A stretch of 64,000 bases of DNA from Novosphingobium sp. PP1Y (GTDB lineage Bacteria; Pseudomonadota; Alphaproteobacteria; Sphingomonadales; Sphingomonadaceae). Positions within the stretch are counted from its first letter, which is position 1, and every line of letters starts with the position of its first letter. The notes beneath the pieces were generated by a model. It made no database searches. It was not told the DNA's origin and saw only the letters and a list, made by a program, of their open reading frames with translations. Shown one piece after another: positions 8,467 to 17,344 of this stretch. The DNA is taken from the NCBI RefSeq assembly GCF_000253255.1, contig NC_015583.1, positions 992,001-1,056,000 of the forward strand, given 5' to 3'. A program made the translations under genes and the position numbers.

Positions 8467-9533
8467 GTGAAAGCGCAGCGATAGCAGAGGCCCGTGCGGC
8501 GGGACTGGGCCTGTTCGAGAAATGGTTGTCGGTCTGGGTCGGCGGGGCCATCGTCGGCGGTATTCTGCTGGGGAACACGGCACCGCGCCTGTTCGCCGCG
8601 CTTGCCTCGTTCGAATATGCGTCTGTCAATCTCGTCGTTGCGGTCCTGATCTGGGCGATGATCTTCCCGATGATGGTCGCGGTGGATTTTTCCGCGGTGC
8701 GCCGCGTGGGAGAGAAGCCCAAGGGCCTGATCATCACTCTTGCCGTGAATTGGCTGATCAAGCCTTTCACAATGGCGGCGCTGGGCGTGGTGTTCTTCGA
8801 ATTCATTTTCGCCCCTTACCTGCAGCCCAGCGATGCCCAGCAATATATTGCGGGCCTGATCCTGCTCGGCGCTGCGCCATGCACGGCTATGGTTTTCGTC
8901 TGGTCGCAGCTGACGAGGGGCGACCCTGCCTACACCCTTGTGCAGGTTGCGGTGAACGACCTTGTCATGATCGTGGCCTTCGCACCGATCGTGGCGCTGC
9001 TGCTGGGGGTGACCGATATCCTGGTGCCGTGGAACACGCTTTTGCTCTCCGTGGCGCTTTATGTCGTGGTGCCGCTCGCCGCCGGGGCTTGGGTTCGCCA
9101 TCGCCTGCTGGCAACGCATGGTGGCGATGAAGGCGCGGTGAGCGAATTCACAGGGCGCCTGAAACCGCTTTCGATCCTGGGCCTGCTACTGACCGTCCTG
9201 CTCCTGTTCGGCTTCCAGGCGCAGACGATCCTGTCCCGGCCGCTGTTGATCGCGCTCATCGCAACACCAATCGTGATACAGAGCTACGGCATCTTCATGA
9301 TTGCCTATGGCGCGGCCAAACTATGGAAAGTCCCGCATGCAGTTGCTGCGCCCTGTGCGCTGATCGGAACGTCGAATTTCTTCGAATTGGCTGTCGCCGT
9401 CGCGATCGGGCTTTTCGGCCTCGGCAGTGGAGCGGCGCTCGCGACAGTCGTCGGGGTGCTGGTGGAAGTGCCGGTCATGCTCTCGCTGGTCGCCTTCGCC
9501 AACCGGACGCGAGGGAGTTTCACCGCGGGCTAG
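8463..9533 (+). CDS. acr3: ACR3-family arsenite efflux transporter
   Basis: A 356-residue inner-membrane protein with about ten transmembrane segments. It matches the bile/arsenite/riboflavin transporter superfamily: EKWLSVWVGGAIVGGILLG at the start, the conserved segment with LLGAAPCTAMVFVWSQLTRGD carrying the functionally important Cys, and SNFFELAVAVAIGLFG near the C-terminus. It extrudes arsenite made by ArsC, using the proton motive force. It is the last gene of arsR-arsI-arsC-acr3 and converges with the deoR-type gene at 9570. No arsA ATPase or arsH gene is adjacent. Confidence 0.93.
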   Translation: MSESAAIAEARAAGLGLFEKWLSVWVGGAIVGGILLGNTAPRLFAALASFEYASVNLVVAVLIWAMIFPMMVAVDFSAVRRVGEKPKGLIITLAVNWLIKPFTMAALGVVFFEFIFAPYLQPSDAQQYIAGLILLGAAPCTAMVFVWSQLTRGDPAYTLVQVAVNDLVMIVAFAPIVALLLGVTDILVPWNTLLLSVALYVVVPLAAGAWVRHRLLATHGGDEGAVSEFTGRLKPLSILGLLLTVLLLFGFQAQTILSRPLLIALIATPIVIQSYGIFMIAYGAAKLWKVPHAVAAPCALIGTSNFFELAVAVAIGLFGLGSGAALATVVGVLVEVPVMLSLVAFANRTRGSFTAG

Positions 9534-9569
9534 CGCCGCTTTTCTCGCCATTCGCGTTGTGGGAGGAAG

Positions 9570-10355
9570 TCAATCCAACGGCGCGATAATCAGGCGAAGA
9601 CCCTGCTTTTCCAGAATGGTGCGCATCTCATCGGGAATTCCGGGATCGGTGATCAGCACATCCACTTCGTCCAGACCGCATACGATGGCCCCGGAGGATG
9701 AGCGGAACTTGGAACTGTCGACCATCAGGATGACCTGCTCGGCGCGATCGATCAGGCGTCGCTCGGCTGCGACCAGAATGACGTCGGCCTGCATCACGCC
9801 CTGCGGCCCGACCGATGCCGCGCCCATGAACAGCTTGGGAGCATGGAAGCGCGGCATGGAGTCTTCGCCCGCGGGAGCCAGAACGATGTTCTGTTCGCGA
9901 AAGACCGTGCCCGATGGCAGGAGAACGCGCGTTCCGGCCTGCGGCAGCAATGCGTTGACGATGTGCAGCGAATTGGTGAGGACCTGAGTGTCCTTGCCGT
10001 CAAGGTGCGGGCACATCTGCAGCGTCGTTGTGCCTCCGTCGATCATGATCCCTTCGCCATTCGCACACAGGGCTGCCGCTGCACGGCCAATGGCCTTTTT
10101 TTGCGGCAGGTGGAGCGAAATCGATTGGTCGAATGGCGTGCCTGACAGGCGATGCGTATCCACGGGGCTTTCCGCGTCCGGCAGCTTTGCGCCGCCATGT
10201 ACCCGAACGATGCGACCTTCTTCCTCGAGGCGCGTCAGGTCTCGCCGGATGGTGGCTGGCGATGCATCGAGGCAGGACTCCAGCTCGCGATACGTCACGA
10301 GCCCCGTTGCGCCTATGGCATTGAGAATGAGTCTTTCGCGTTCGGCCGAATGCAT
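9570..10355 (-). CDS. DeoR-family transcriptional regulator, probable rhamnose-locus repressor
   Basis: A 261-residue DeoR protein. Residues ~1-60 are the helix-turn-helix (ERERLILNAIGATG, ASPATIRRDLTRLEEEGRI, VRVHGGA). The rest is the sugar-phosphate sensor domain, with the usual MIDGGTTTLQM and DSSKFRSSSG motifs. Such regulators respond to phosphorylated sugar intermediates, here possibly rhamnulose-1-phosphate. I start it at 10355, because the ATG at 10382 only adds an unrelated leader. It is the last gene of the leftward kinase-lldD-rhaT group, 90 bases after rhaT. The direct repeats at 14171-14204 are a plausible target. Confidence 0.88.
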   Translation of the reverse strand: MHSAERERLILNAIGATGLVTYRELESCLDASPATIRRDLTRLEEEGRIVRVHGGAKLPDAESPVDTHRLSGTPFDQSISLHLPQKKAIGRAAAALCANGEGIMIDGGTTTLQMCPHLDGKDTQVLTNSLHIVNALLPQAGTRVLLPSGTVFREQNIVLAPAGEDSMPRFHAPKLFMGAASVGPQGVMQADVILVAAERRLIDRAEQVILMVDSSKFRSSSGAIVCGLDEVDVLITDPGIPDEMRTILEKQGLRLIIAPLD

Positions 10356-10445
10356 CGTGTTTCCCTGCCTATGCCTGCTCACGGATCTATTCGAGGCGCG
10401 ATCTGCAAGGGACCGTTACATGTTGCGCGCCCCGCTCCGCAACTG

Positions 10446-11570
10446 TCAGTGTGTCGCCGCGTTTGCGTCCAGCATGTTGCCGAGTCCGATGATCACCGTT
10501 GAGCCGACCAGCAGTCCGATGCCGAGCCAGACCATCGTCCGCGTGCGAGTGCTCGCTCCCTTCCATTCCTTGAGGGCGAAACCCCAGAGCGTGGAGAAGA
10601 GGATGATCGATGCCATGTGCAGGGTCCAGGACGAGAAGCCGTAACGTCCCATCTGGCTTTCGCCCATGGTGTAGAAGAAGAACTGGAAATACCAGAGCGT
10701 GCCGCCAAGTGCGGCCAGAAAATAGTTCAGCAGAAGCGGCGCCTTCAAAGCTTTGGCGCCGGTGGCATGCGGGGTACCCGATCCCGGGTCGGCAATCGCA
10801 CCGGGATCGGCGACTGCGCCGAAGTATTGCCCGAAGCTGCGATTGCGACGAATGAGAATGGCGCACCAGATGGCGTTCGTGGTGAGCCCGCCTGCAAGGA
10901 CAACGCAGAGAACTGGCAGGCCCTGGTTGAGCGGATCGGTACCGGCGGCAAGCGTCAGGTCCCGGATGGGTTGGCCGGCGTCGAGGCCCCAGGCAAAGCA
11001 ACCCGACATCACGCCTGAGAAGACGGCGATCAGCAGACCCTTGCGCAAGTCGAACTCGGCAACGCCCTCGCTCGCTTCGCCGCCCAGTTCCGCATCCTTC
11101 TTGTGGCCCGCGCGCGCGACGACAACGATGCCGGCAAGCGTGACGAGGATACCCATAAGTGTCAGCTGCCCACTGGTGCGCGAGGCGATTTCACCGAGGG
11201 TTCCGTGGAAGATGGGTGGGCCCATCGTCCCGATCACGGTCGTCAGCCCCAGCGCCACCGCCATGCCCAGCGATAGGCCGAGATAGCGCATGGTCAGGCC
11301 GAACGTCAGGCCTCCGAAGCCCCACATCGCGCCCCAGAACCAGCACCACCAGAGAGTCTTGCCCGGTGTCTGGACAAGCACTGCGAACAGGTCGTTGGTG
11401 CGCAGGGAAGCGAATAGCCAAGGCGCAACGGCCCAGGAAAAGATCCCCCCTGCCAGCCAGAAGACTTCCCATGACCACAGCTTGATGCGTTTGTAGGGAA
11501 CATAGAAGCTGGCGGAGGCAAAGCCCCCCAGCCAATGGAACAGGACGCCAAGCGCCGGGTTGCCTCCCAT
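10446..11570 (-). CDS. rhaT: L-rhamnose/proton symporter RhaT
   Basis: A 374-residue inner-membrane protein with ten hydrophobic segments. The N-terminal LGVLFHWLGGFASASFYVPYKRI and the following WSWEVFWLAGGIFSW are characteristic of RhaT, a member of the drug/metabolite transporter superfamily. It imports L-rhamnose with protons. The length is close to that of enterobacterial RhaT (344 residues), with a somewhat longer central cytoplasmic loop (GHKKDAELGGEASEG). It is 23 bases from the FMN dehydrogenase gene on the same strand, and the deoR-type gene follows. Confidence 0.93.
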   Translation of the reverse strand: MGGNPALGVLFHWLGGFASASFYVPYKRIKLWSWEVFWLAGGIFSWAVAPWLFASLRTNDLFAVLVQTPGKTLWWCWFWGAMWGFGGLTFGLTMRYLGLSLGMAVALGLTTVIGTMGPPIFHGTLGEIASRTSGQLTLMGILVTLAGIVVVARAGHKKDAELGGEASEGVAEFDLRKGLLIAVFSGVMSGCFAWGLDAGQPIRDLTLAAGTDPLNQGLPVLCVVLAGGLTTNAIWCAILIRRNRSFGQYFGAVADPGAIADPGSGTPHATGAKALKAPLLLNYFLAALGGTLWYFQFFFYTMGESQMGRYGFSSWTLHMASIILFSTLWGFALKEWKGASTRTRTMVWLGIGLLVGSTVIIGLGNMLDANAATH

Positions 11571-11593
11571 CAGATTCGATCCCTTTCGCTCAT

Positions 11594-12733
11594 TTATGCG
11601 AGAACGCTGCCGTCGATTTCTGCGATTTTCGTCGTTCCGGTCAGCGCCATGGCGACGCGCATTTCAGCTTCGATCAAGCCCAGCATCTTGGTGATGGCCG
11701 CCTCTCCGCCTGCAGCGAGGGCCCAGGCCCATGCGCGCCCGAGCAGCACGCCTTTCGCGCCTAGCGCCAGCATGCGCACGACGTCGAGGCCCGACCGTAT
11801 GCCGCCGTCCGCAAGCACGGTCAGGCGGTCGCCGACGGCCTCTGCGATCGGAGGCAGGGCACGCGCGCTTGAAAGCACGCCGTCGAGCTGTCGGCCGCCG
11901 TGGTTGGAAACGACGATGCCGTCGGCCCCCAGCTCTGCCGCTTCGCGCGCGTCCTCGGGATCGAGAATGCCCTTGATGACCAGCGGCCCCTTCCATTCGG
12001 ATCGAATGAAATCGAGGTCGCGCCAGTTGATCGAAGGGTCGAAGTTGGCGCGCATCCACGCGAAGAAATCCTCGATGCCGGTCTTGCCCTGCAGGACGGG
12101 TGCGACATTGCCCAGGGTATGCGGGCGGCCCCGAAGGCCAACATCCCAGGCCCAGCCTGGTCGCGCCAAGGCCTGAGCCGCGCGCCATGTCGCGCCCTTG
12201 AGTCCCGATGCTCCGGCCAGCCCTGTATGATAGTCGCGATATCGACTGCCAGGTACCGGCATGTCGACGGTAAAGACCAGCGTCGAGCAGCCTCCTGCTA
12301 CAGCCTGCGCCAACAGGTCCTTCATGAACGCCCGGTCGCGGATCATGTAGAGCTGGAACCAGAACGGCTTGCTGGCGGCCGCTGCGACTTCAACCAGCGG
12401 ACAGGCACCGACGGTCGAGAGGGTGAAGGGAACGCCGGCCTTTTCGGCCGCGCGTACGGCTTGGCATTCCCCGCGCCGGGCATTGAGGCCGGCAAGGCCG
12501 ATGGGCGCAAGGGCAAGCGGCAGGGCCAGTTTCTGGCCGAACAGCTCGGTCGACAGGTCGAGCCGCGAAACATCGCGCATCACGCGCTGGCGCAGGGCCA
12601 GTCCGGCCAGATCCTCGACGTTCCGGCGCAAGGTTGCTTCGGCATAGGAGCCGCCGTCAATGTATTCGAACAGGAAGCGGGGCAGGCGCCGCCTTGCCGC
12701 TTCGCGAAAGTCGGGAACCGATGCGACGATCAT
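11594..12733 (-). CDS. lldD: FMN-dependent alpha-hydroxy-acid (L-lactate) dehydrogenase
   Basis: A 379-residue FMN oxidoreductase of the LldD/glycolate oxidase family. It opens with PDFREAARRRLPRFLFEYIDGG and has PIGLAGLNARRGE, FQLYMIRDR, the active-site His in VVSNHGGRQLDG, and the FMN phosphate loop ADGGIRSGLDVVRMLALGA. In this locus it would oxidise the L-lactate made from lactaldehyde to pyruvate, passing electrons to the quinone pool. Its start overlaps the stop of the kinase gene by 4 bases. A mandelate dehydrogenase role is possible for this family, but the rhamnose context favours lactate. Confidence 0.88.
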   Translation of the reverse strand: MIVASVPDFREAARRRLPRFLFEYIDGGSYAEATLRRNVEDLAGLALRQRVMRDVSRLDLSTELFGQKLALPLALAPIGLAGLNARRGECQAVRAAEKAGVPFTLSTVGACPLVEVAAAASKPFWFQLYMIRDRAFMKDLLAQAVAGGCSTLVFTVDMPVPGSRYRDYHTGLAGASGLKGATWRAAQALARPGWAWDVGLRGRPHTLGNVAPVLQGKTGIEDFFAWMRANFDPSINWRDLDFIRSEWKGPLVIKGILDPEDAREAAELGADGIVVSNHGGRQLDGVLSSARALPPIAEAVGDRLTVLADGGIRSGLDVVRMLALGAKGVLLGRAWAWALAAGGEAAITKMLGLIEAEMRVAMALTGTTKIAEIDGSVLA

Positions 12734-14148
12734 GCTTCACCCCTTGCTACCGCTGCGCGCCATTTTGCCCGGTACGCTTGCAGGTCTCCTTCGAGAGGTT
12801 CAACCCGGCGCAGCCCCGCGGCCGGCTTGAGCAGGGGATTGATCAAACGCAGCGCTCCGAAAGAGACATCGTTGTGCGCATTGGCGACGAACACTTCGGT
12901 ATCTGGCCGCAGTGCCGCAAGCGCCCGTACGAAGACTTCCGCCTCGGCAAAGCGTCCTTCGATGAGAAGTCGGCTTTTCGACCCGATGAGATCGAGCGAA
13001 GTGTCGGCCACGAGGGCGGCATAAAGGCAGATGGCCGCGCGGCGCGCGTACCAGGTGCCGGCCCATTCGACCGGAGCGTTGAGCCAGCAGGCCTTGCCCT
13101 GCGGGAAGGGGCCGAATCCCGGAGTAAGGGTGGGCATCATCACGGTTCCGCGTTCGAGCAGCGCAGGCACGGCTTCCATGAGTTTGGATTGATCGGGCTT
13201 GATATCGACCCTGCGCGTGTCGAGCTGGATGACGGTCTCGATCTCGCGCCCGCCCATGAAGCGGGCTGAAGGTACAGGCCAGCCATAGGCGTCGACATTG
13301 ACCAGCGTGTCGCGCGCTTCGGACAGGGACGCGATCGATACGGTTTCGGCGGCCAGGCGCATCGCGATGAACCAGGTGCCGGTCGACAGGATCGTGGCTT
13401 CCTGCCGGGCGATCTGGGGGAAGCCGCGGGCGGCGAGCAGGGCGGCATTGGAATCGTGCAGTCCGGCATGGACCTGGATGCCCGCTGCCAGCCCCGTTTC
13501 GATGGCAAGGTCGGCGCGTAGCGGTCCGACCACCTGGCTGGCCTTGACCACCGGCGCGAATCGCTGCGCCCAGCCCATGCGTTCGGCCATGGGAGAGAAG
13601 CGAGCGTCGCTGGGGCACCACAAGTCGGTGTGGCAGCCAAGGCTGGTCACTTCGCTGACCGCCTTGCCCGTCAGGAACCAGGCCCAGTATTGCGACCAGG
13701 GGACAAGCGTCGCTCCCGCCATCTCCTGAGGGTAGAGGCGCGACATCCAGTAGACCTGCGCGCCGAGATTGAGGCCGTCGGGCAGGGCGGGGCTGCCGGT
13801 CAGCGCGAAGGAATCGCGCTCGCGGCGGTAGTCCGCCATTACCTCCTGCGGGATCGGCTGCTCATAGTCGAGCGGCGGGAACAGGGCTCCTTCGCTGCCC
13901 AGTGCAACGAAGCCGGCGCCATGGGCGACCGGGATGATCGCTTCGACGGGATGGGCAGAGAATGTCGCGAGCGTCGCCTTGAGCCATGCCGCAATCCCCG
14001 CGGCATCCAGACGGCGCAAGCCAGCATCTTCGCACGGAGCATTCGGGCGAACCTGCCGATCCAGCATTCGACCCTCGCGCGTCCACAAGGTAACCTTGCT
14101 GAGCGTCTTGCCGATGTCGACGACGATATAGGAACCGGTACCTGACAT
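12730..14148 (-). CDS. FGGY-family carbohydrate kinase, probable L-rhamnulokinase
   Basis: A 472-residue kinase of the FGGY family. The N-terminal phosphate loop reads IVVDIGKTLSKVTLW, and the catalytic Asp lies in HAGLHDSNAALLA. A second-domain ATP loop ILSTGTWF follows. Members phosphorylate sugars or ketoses; beside L-rhamnose isomerase and rhamnulose-phosphate aldolase the natural substrate is L-rhamnulose. It is not a close lookalike of E. coli RhaB, so I leave the symbol empty. The ATG at 14148 has a GGGAGA 5 bases upstream. It is the first gene leftward from the divergent promoter and overlaps lldD by 4 bases. Confidence 0.85.
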   Translation of the reverse strand: MSGTGSYIVVDIGKTLSKVTLWTREGRMLDRQVRPNAPCEDAGLRRLDAAGIAAWLKATLATFSAHPVEAIIPVAHGAGFVALGSEGALFPPLDYEQPIPQEVMADYRRERDSFALTGSPALPDGLNLGAQVYWMSRLYPQEMAGATLVPWSQYWAWFLTGKAVSEVTSLGCHTDLWCPSDARFSPMAERMGWAQRFAPVVKASQVVGPLRADLAIETGLAAGIQVHAGLHDSNAALLAARGFPQIARQEATILSTGTWFIAMRLAAETVSIASLSEARDTLVNVDAYGWPVPSARFMGGREIETVIQLDTRRVDIKPDQSKLMEAVPALLERGTVMMPTLTPGFGPFPQGKACWLNAPVEWAGTWYARRAAICLYAALVADTSLDLIGSKSRLLIEGRFAEAEVFVRALAALRPDTEVFVANAHNDVSFGALRLINPLLKPAAGLRRVEPLEGDLQAYRAKWRAAVARGEA

Positions 14149-14170
14149 GCTCTCCCTTATGAGCATTGTG

Positions 14171-14204
14171 ATCGAATATGATTGGTATCTATCGAATCAG
14201 ATTG
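14171..14204. promoter_or_regulatory. Direct repeats in the divergent rhamnose promoter (candidate DeoR-type operator)
   Basis: ATCGAATATGATTG (14171-14184) and ATCGAATCAGATTG (14191-14204) match at 12 of 14 bases and start exactly 20 bases apart, about two helical turns. They sit in the 89-base gap between the kinase (leftward) and the aldolase/dehydrogenase (rightward), so one bound regulator could control both operons. DeoR-family proteins often bind repeated sites of this sort. Binding by the regulator at 9570-10355 is inferred. Confidence 0.6.
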
Positions 14205-14237
14205 ATTGTGGAAAGGGGCAATGTTAAGTGGGGCGCC

Positions 14238-16358
14238 ATGAATACGATCACCGCGCCATCGCCCGTAGCCGCAATTCCTTTCGCTGTCCCGGAAAGCCGC
14301 TGGGACGAATCGGCCGCGGCATCGCTTGCTCCGGCAGAGCTTCTGCTCTACCGGTCCAACCTTCTCGGTTCGGATCTCACCGTCACCAATTTTGGCGGCG
14401 GCAATACCTCGGCCAAGTTGGTGGAGACCGATCCGCTCACGGGTGAGCAGGTCGAAGTACTCTGGGTCAAGGGGTCGGGCGGCGATATCGGTTCGATGAA
14501 GCTCGACGGTTTCGCGACGCTCTATCAGGAAAAGCTGCTCAGCCTCGAAAAGCACTATGGCGGGCCGGACGATGACGACAAGATGGTCGGCTACCTGCCT
14601 CACTGCACCTTCAATCTGAATTCGCGCGCGGCTTCGATCGATACGCCTTTGCATTCGCTGTTACCCTTTGCGCACGTTGATCACGTCCACCCGGATGCGA
14701 TCATTGCGCTGGCGGCCTCTTCGGGGGGAGAGGCCGCCACCCGGGAAATCTGGGGCGGCAAGATCGGCTGGCTGCCCTGGAAGCGTCCGGGCTACACGCT
14801 TGGCGTGCAACTGCGCGATTTCGTCAAGGCTAACCCGCAGGTCGAAGGCGTGATGCTGGCCGGCCACGGGATCATCTGCTGGGCCGACAGCGCCCGGGCC
14901 TGTTACGAGCATACCGTCTCGCTCATCGCCGATGCGGCCAAGTACCTCAATTCCAGGCTTGCTGAAAGACCGGCTTTCGGCGGCGCCTCCGCTACTCTCT
15001 CCTCCTCGGCGGAACGCGCGGCCATCGCTGCCGACCTTATGCCTCGCCTACGCGGCCTGATGACCGGGGCGCGGCGTAAGGTCGGCCATTTTTCGGATGA
15101 TGCCGAAGCGCTGGAATTCGTGAACTCGGTCGATTTCGAACGCTTGGCCGCGCTCGGCACATCGTGCCCGGACCATTTCCTGCGGACCAAGATTGCGCCG
15201 CTCACGCTCGATCCCGCACGCCTTCAGGATGATGCGTACCTGGCCGGGAAGGTCGCCGATTACCGGGAACTCTACGCCGCCTATTACGAGCGCTGCAAGC
15301 GTTCCAATTCACCGGCGATGCGCGATTCCAACCCGGTTGTCGTGCTGGTCCCGGGTCTTGGCCGCATCACATTCGCAACCGACAAGACCACCGCCCGCCT
15401 GGCCGGTGAGTTTTATGGCAATGCCATCAACGTCATGCGCGGAGCCGAGGCGATTGGCGATTACATCGCGCTCGACGAGCAGGAAGCCTTCGACATCGAA
15501 TACTGGCTGCTCGAGGAAGCCAAGCTGCAGCGCATGCCTGCACCCAAGCCGCTGGTCGGCCGCATCGCTCTGGTCACAGGCGGTGCCGGCGGCATCGGGG
15601 CGGCCACCGCGGCGCGCCTGATGGCGGACGGGGCCTGCGTGATGCTGGCTGACCGTGACGAACAGGCTGTTGGTGAAGTGCGCGAAGGTTTTGCCCGCCA
15701 GTTCGGCAGCGATGTCGTTCGCTCCGTTGTTTGCGACGTGACGGATGAAGCGCAGGTAAGCGAGGCGTTCGCTGCCTGTGCCCGCGAATTCGGCGGACTC
15801 GATATCCTTGTCGCCAATGCCGGTATCGCTTCCTCGGCCCCGATCGAGGAAACGACCATCGCTTTGTGGAACCGCAATTACGACGTCCTGGCCCAAGGCT
15901 ATTTCCTGAGCTCGCGCGCGGCCTGGCCGCTGTTGAAAGGCATGAAGGAGCAGGGCGGTTCTTCGGTCGTGTTCATCGGTTCGAAGAACGGTGTGGCTGC
16001 TGCCACCAATGCCAGTGCCTATGCTTCGGCGAAGGCGGCCGCCAACCACCTGGCCCGCTGCTTGGCTCTGGAAGGCGCGTCGCACGGGATTCGCGTCAAT
16101 GTGGTGAATCCCGACGCGGTGATCCAGGGCAGCCGGATCTGGGACGGCGACTGGCGCAAGGAGCGCGCAGGCGCCCATGGTATTGATTCGGGCAAGGAAC
16201 TTGAGGAACATTACCGCCAGCGCTCGATGCTCAAGCGTGACGTCCTGCCGTCCGACATTGCCGAAGCCGTCTATTTCCTTGCCAGCGACATGTCGGCAAA
16301 GTCGACCGGAAATATGATCAATGTTGACGCGGGTAACGCACAGGCGTTCACGCGATGA
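14238..16358 (+). CDS. Bifunctional rhamnulose-1-phosphate aldolase/lactaldehyde dehydrogenase
   Basis: A fusion protein of 706 residues. Residues ~1-440 are a class II aldolase/adducin domain: TNFGGGNTSAK, WVKGSGGDIGSM and the metal-site HVDHVHPDAI are visible. Residues ~455-706 are a short-chain dehydrogenase with the cofactor motif TGGAGGIGAAT, the NAG motif (VANAG) and the YASAK catalytic Tyr-Lys. It cleaves L-rhamnulose-1-phosphate to dihydroxyacetone phosphate and L-lactaldehyde and oxidises the latter to lactate, as in the RhaEW/YuxG-type proteins of Rhizobium and Bacillus. The start is ATG 14238; upstream in-frame codons run into the operator. It is the first gene of the rightward rhamnose operon. 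Confidence 0.92.
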   Translation: MNTITAPSPVAAIPFAVPESRWDESAAASLAPAELLLYRSNLLGSDLTVTNFGGGNTSAKLVETDPLTGEQVEVLWVKGSGGDIGSMKLDGFATLYQEKLLSLEKHYGGPDDDDKMVGYLPHCTFNLNSRAASIDTPLHSLLPFAHVDHVHPDAIIALAASSGGEAATREIWGGKIGWLPWKRPGYTLGVQLRDFVKANPQVEGVMLAGHGIICWADSARACYEHTVSLIADAAKYLNSRLAERPAFGGASATLSSSAERAAIAADLMPRLRGLMTGARRKVGHFSDDAEALEFVNSVDFERLAALGTSCPDHFLRTKIAPLTLDPARLQDDAYLAGKVADYRELYAAYYERCKRSNSPAMRDSNPVVVLVPGLGRITFATDKTTARLAGEFYGNAINVMRGAEAIGDYIALDEQEAFDIEYWLLEEAKLQRMPAPKPLVGRIALVTGGAGGIGAATAARLMADGACVMLADRDEQAVGEVREGFARQFGSDVVRSVVCDVTDEAQVSEAFAACAREFGGLDILVANAGIASSAPIEETTIALWNRNYDVLAQGYFLSSRAAWPLLKGMKEQGGSSVVFIGSKNGVAAATNASAYASAKAAANHLARCLALEGASHGIRVNVVNPDAVIQGSRIWDGDWRKERAGAHGIDSGKELEEHYRQRSMLKRDVLPSDIAEAVYFLASDMSAKSTGNMINVDAGNAQAFTR

Positions 16359-16387
16359 CTTGAAGCGTATTGGGAGAGGGAGATCAC

Positions 16388-17344
16388 ATGTCCGGACGTT
16401 ATCTGATGAAGGCCGCGCTGCTGGCGGCCGCTTGCCTGGTCACCCCGGCTTCGGCGCAAGGTTCCCTGCCTGCCGCCCGGATCGAGGGACCGGCGCAGGC
16501 CCCAGAAGGAGCCGCCGCCATCCCGCTTTACGGGAATGCGACGCCGGGTGCTCCCTCCGATGAGATCGCGACGCGGTTCATGGGCCGTGAGACCGTTCTG
16601 CGCAACATCACATACCCGACGCTGACGCCGGTCCTACCCGCCCCGGGCAAGGCCAACGGCACGGCGGTGATCGTCGCGCCCGGTGGCGGCTTCATGATGC
16701 TCGCGATGCAGAACGAGGGCTGGCGTGTTGCCCGTGCCCTTGCGGACAAGGGCGTTTCCGCCTTCGTCCTGAAGTACCGCCTCAAGACCACGCCGAAAGC
16801 GGACGCGGATTTCATGGCCGAAATGGGCAGGCTGATGAGCGAGGCAGCCAGTGGCGCCGGCAATGCGCCCGACATCAGCAATCCGCCGGCGACCGATGAC
16901 GCGCTTGCAGCTCTGGCTCTGGTGCGCGGCCATGCAGCGCAATGGCACGTCGATCCTTCGCGGGTTGGCATGATCGGTTTTTCCGCCGGGGCCATGACAA
17001 CCCTGCGGTCGGTGTTGAAGGCCGCTTCCGACGCCGATCCGGGAACGCAGGCGCCAGATTTCATCGGCTACATTTACGGGCCGATGGGCAAGGTCGACGT
17101 TCCGGCAGACGCGCCGCCGATGTTCGCGGCGCTGGCGATGGACGATCCTCTATTCGGCAATGGCGATTTCTCGATCGTTTCCGCCTGGCACGCGGCCAAG
17201 CGTCCGGTGGAACTGCACGCCTACCAGTCCGGCGGCCACGGCTTCGGTCTTGGGGCGCCCGGTACCACCACTACACTGATGATGGATGAGTTCCTCGCAT
17301 GGATGGACATGCAGGGACTTTTAGAAGTGAAGGCACAACCATGA
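16388..17344 (+). CDS. Exported alpha/beta-hydrolase (esterase/deacetylase-like)
   Basis: A 318-residue protein with a signal peptide (MKAALLAAACLVTPASAQG after a short leader). It has the alpha/beta-hydrolase core of the BD-FAE/acetyl-xylan-esterase-like group: oxyanion motif VAPGGGFMML, nucleophile elbow GFSAG, a late Asp (MDDPLFGNGDF) and a final His in SGGHGFGLG. GGGAGAGGGAGA upstream supports ATG 16388. It is embedded between the aldolase and L-rhamnose isomerase genes and overlaps rhaI by 4 bases. It probably removes acetyl or acyl groups from rhamnose-containing glycans or glycosides in the periplasm before the rhamnosidase acts. The exact ester is unknown. Confidence 0.78.
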   Translation: MSGRYLMKAALLAAACLVTPASAQGSLPAARIEGPAQAPEGAAAIPLYGNATPGAPSDEIATRFMGRETVLRNITYPTLTPVLPAPGKANGTAVIVAPGGGFMMLAMQNEGWRVARALADKGVSAFVLKYRLKTTPKADADFMAEMGRLMSEAASGAGNAPDISNPPATDDALAALALVRGHAAQWHVDPSRVGMIGFSAGAMTTLRSVLKAASDADPGTQAPDFIGYIYGPMGKVDVPADAPPMFAALAMDDPLFGNGDFSIVSAWHAAKRPVELHAYQSGGHGFGLGAPGTTTTLMMDEFLAWMDMQGLLEVKAQP

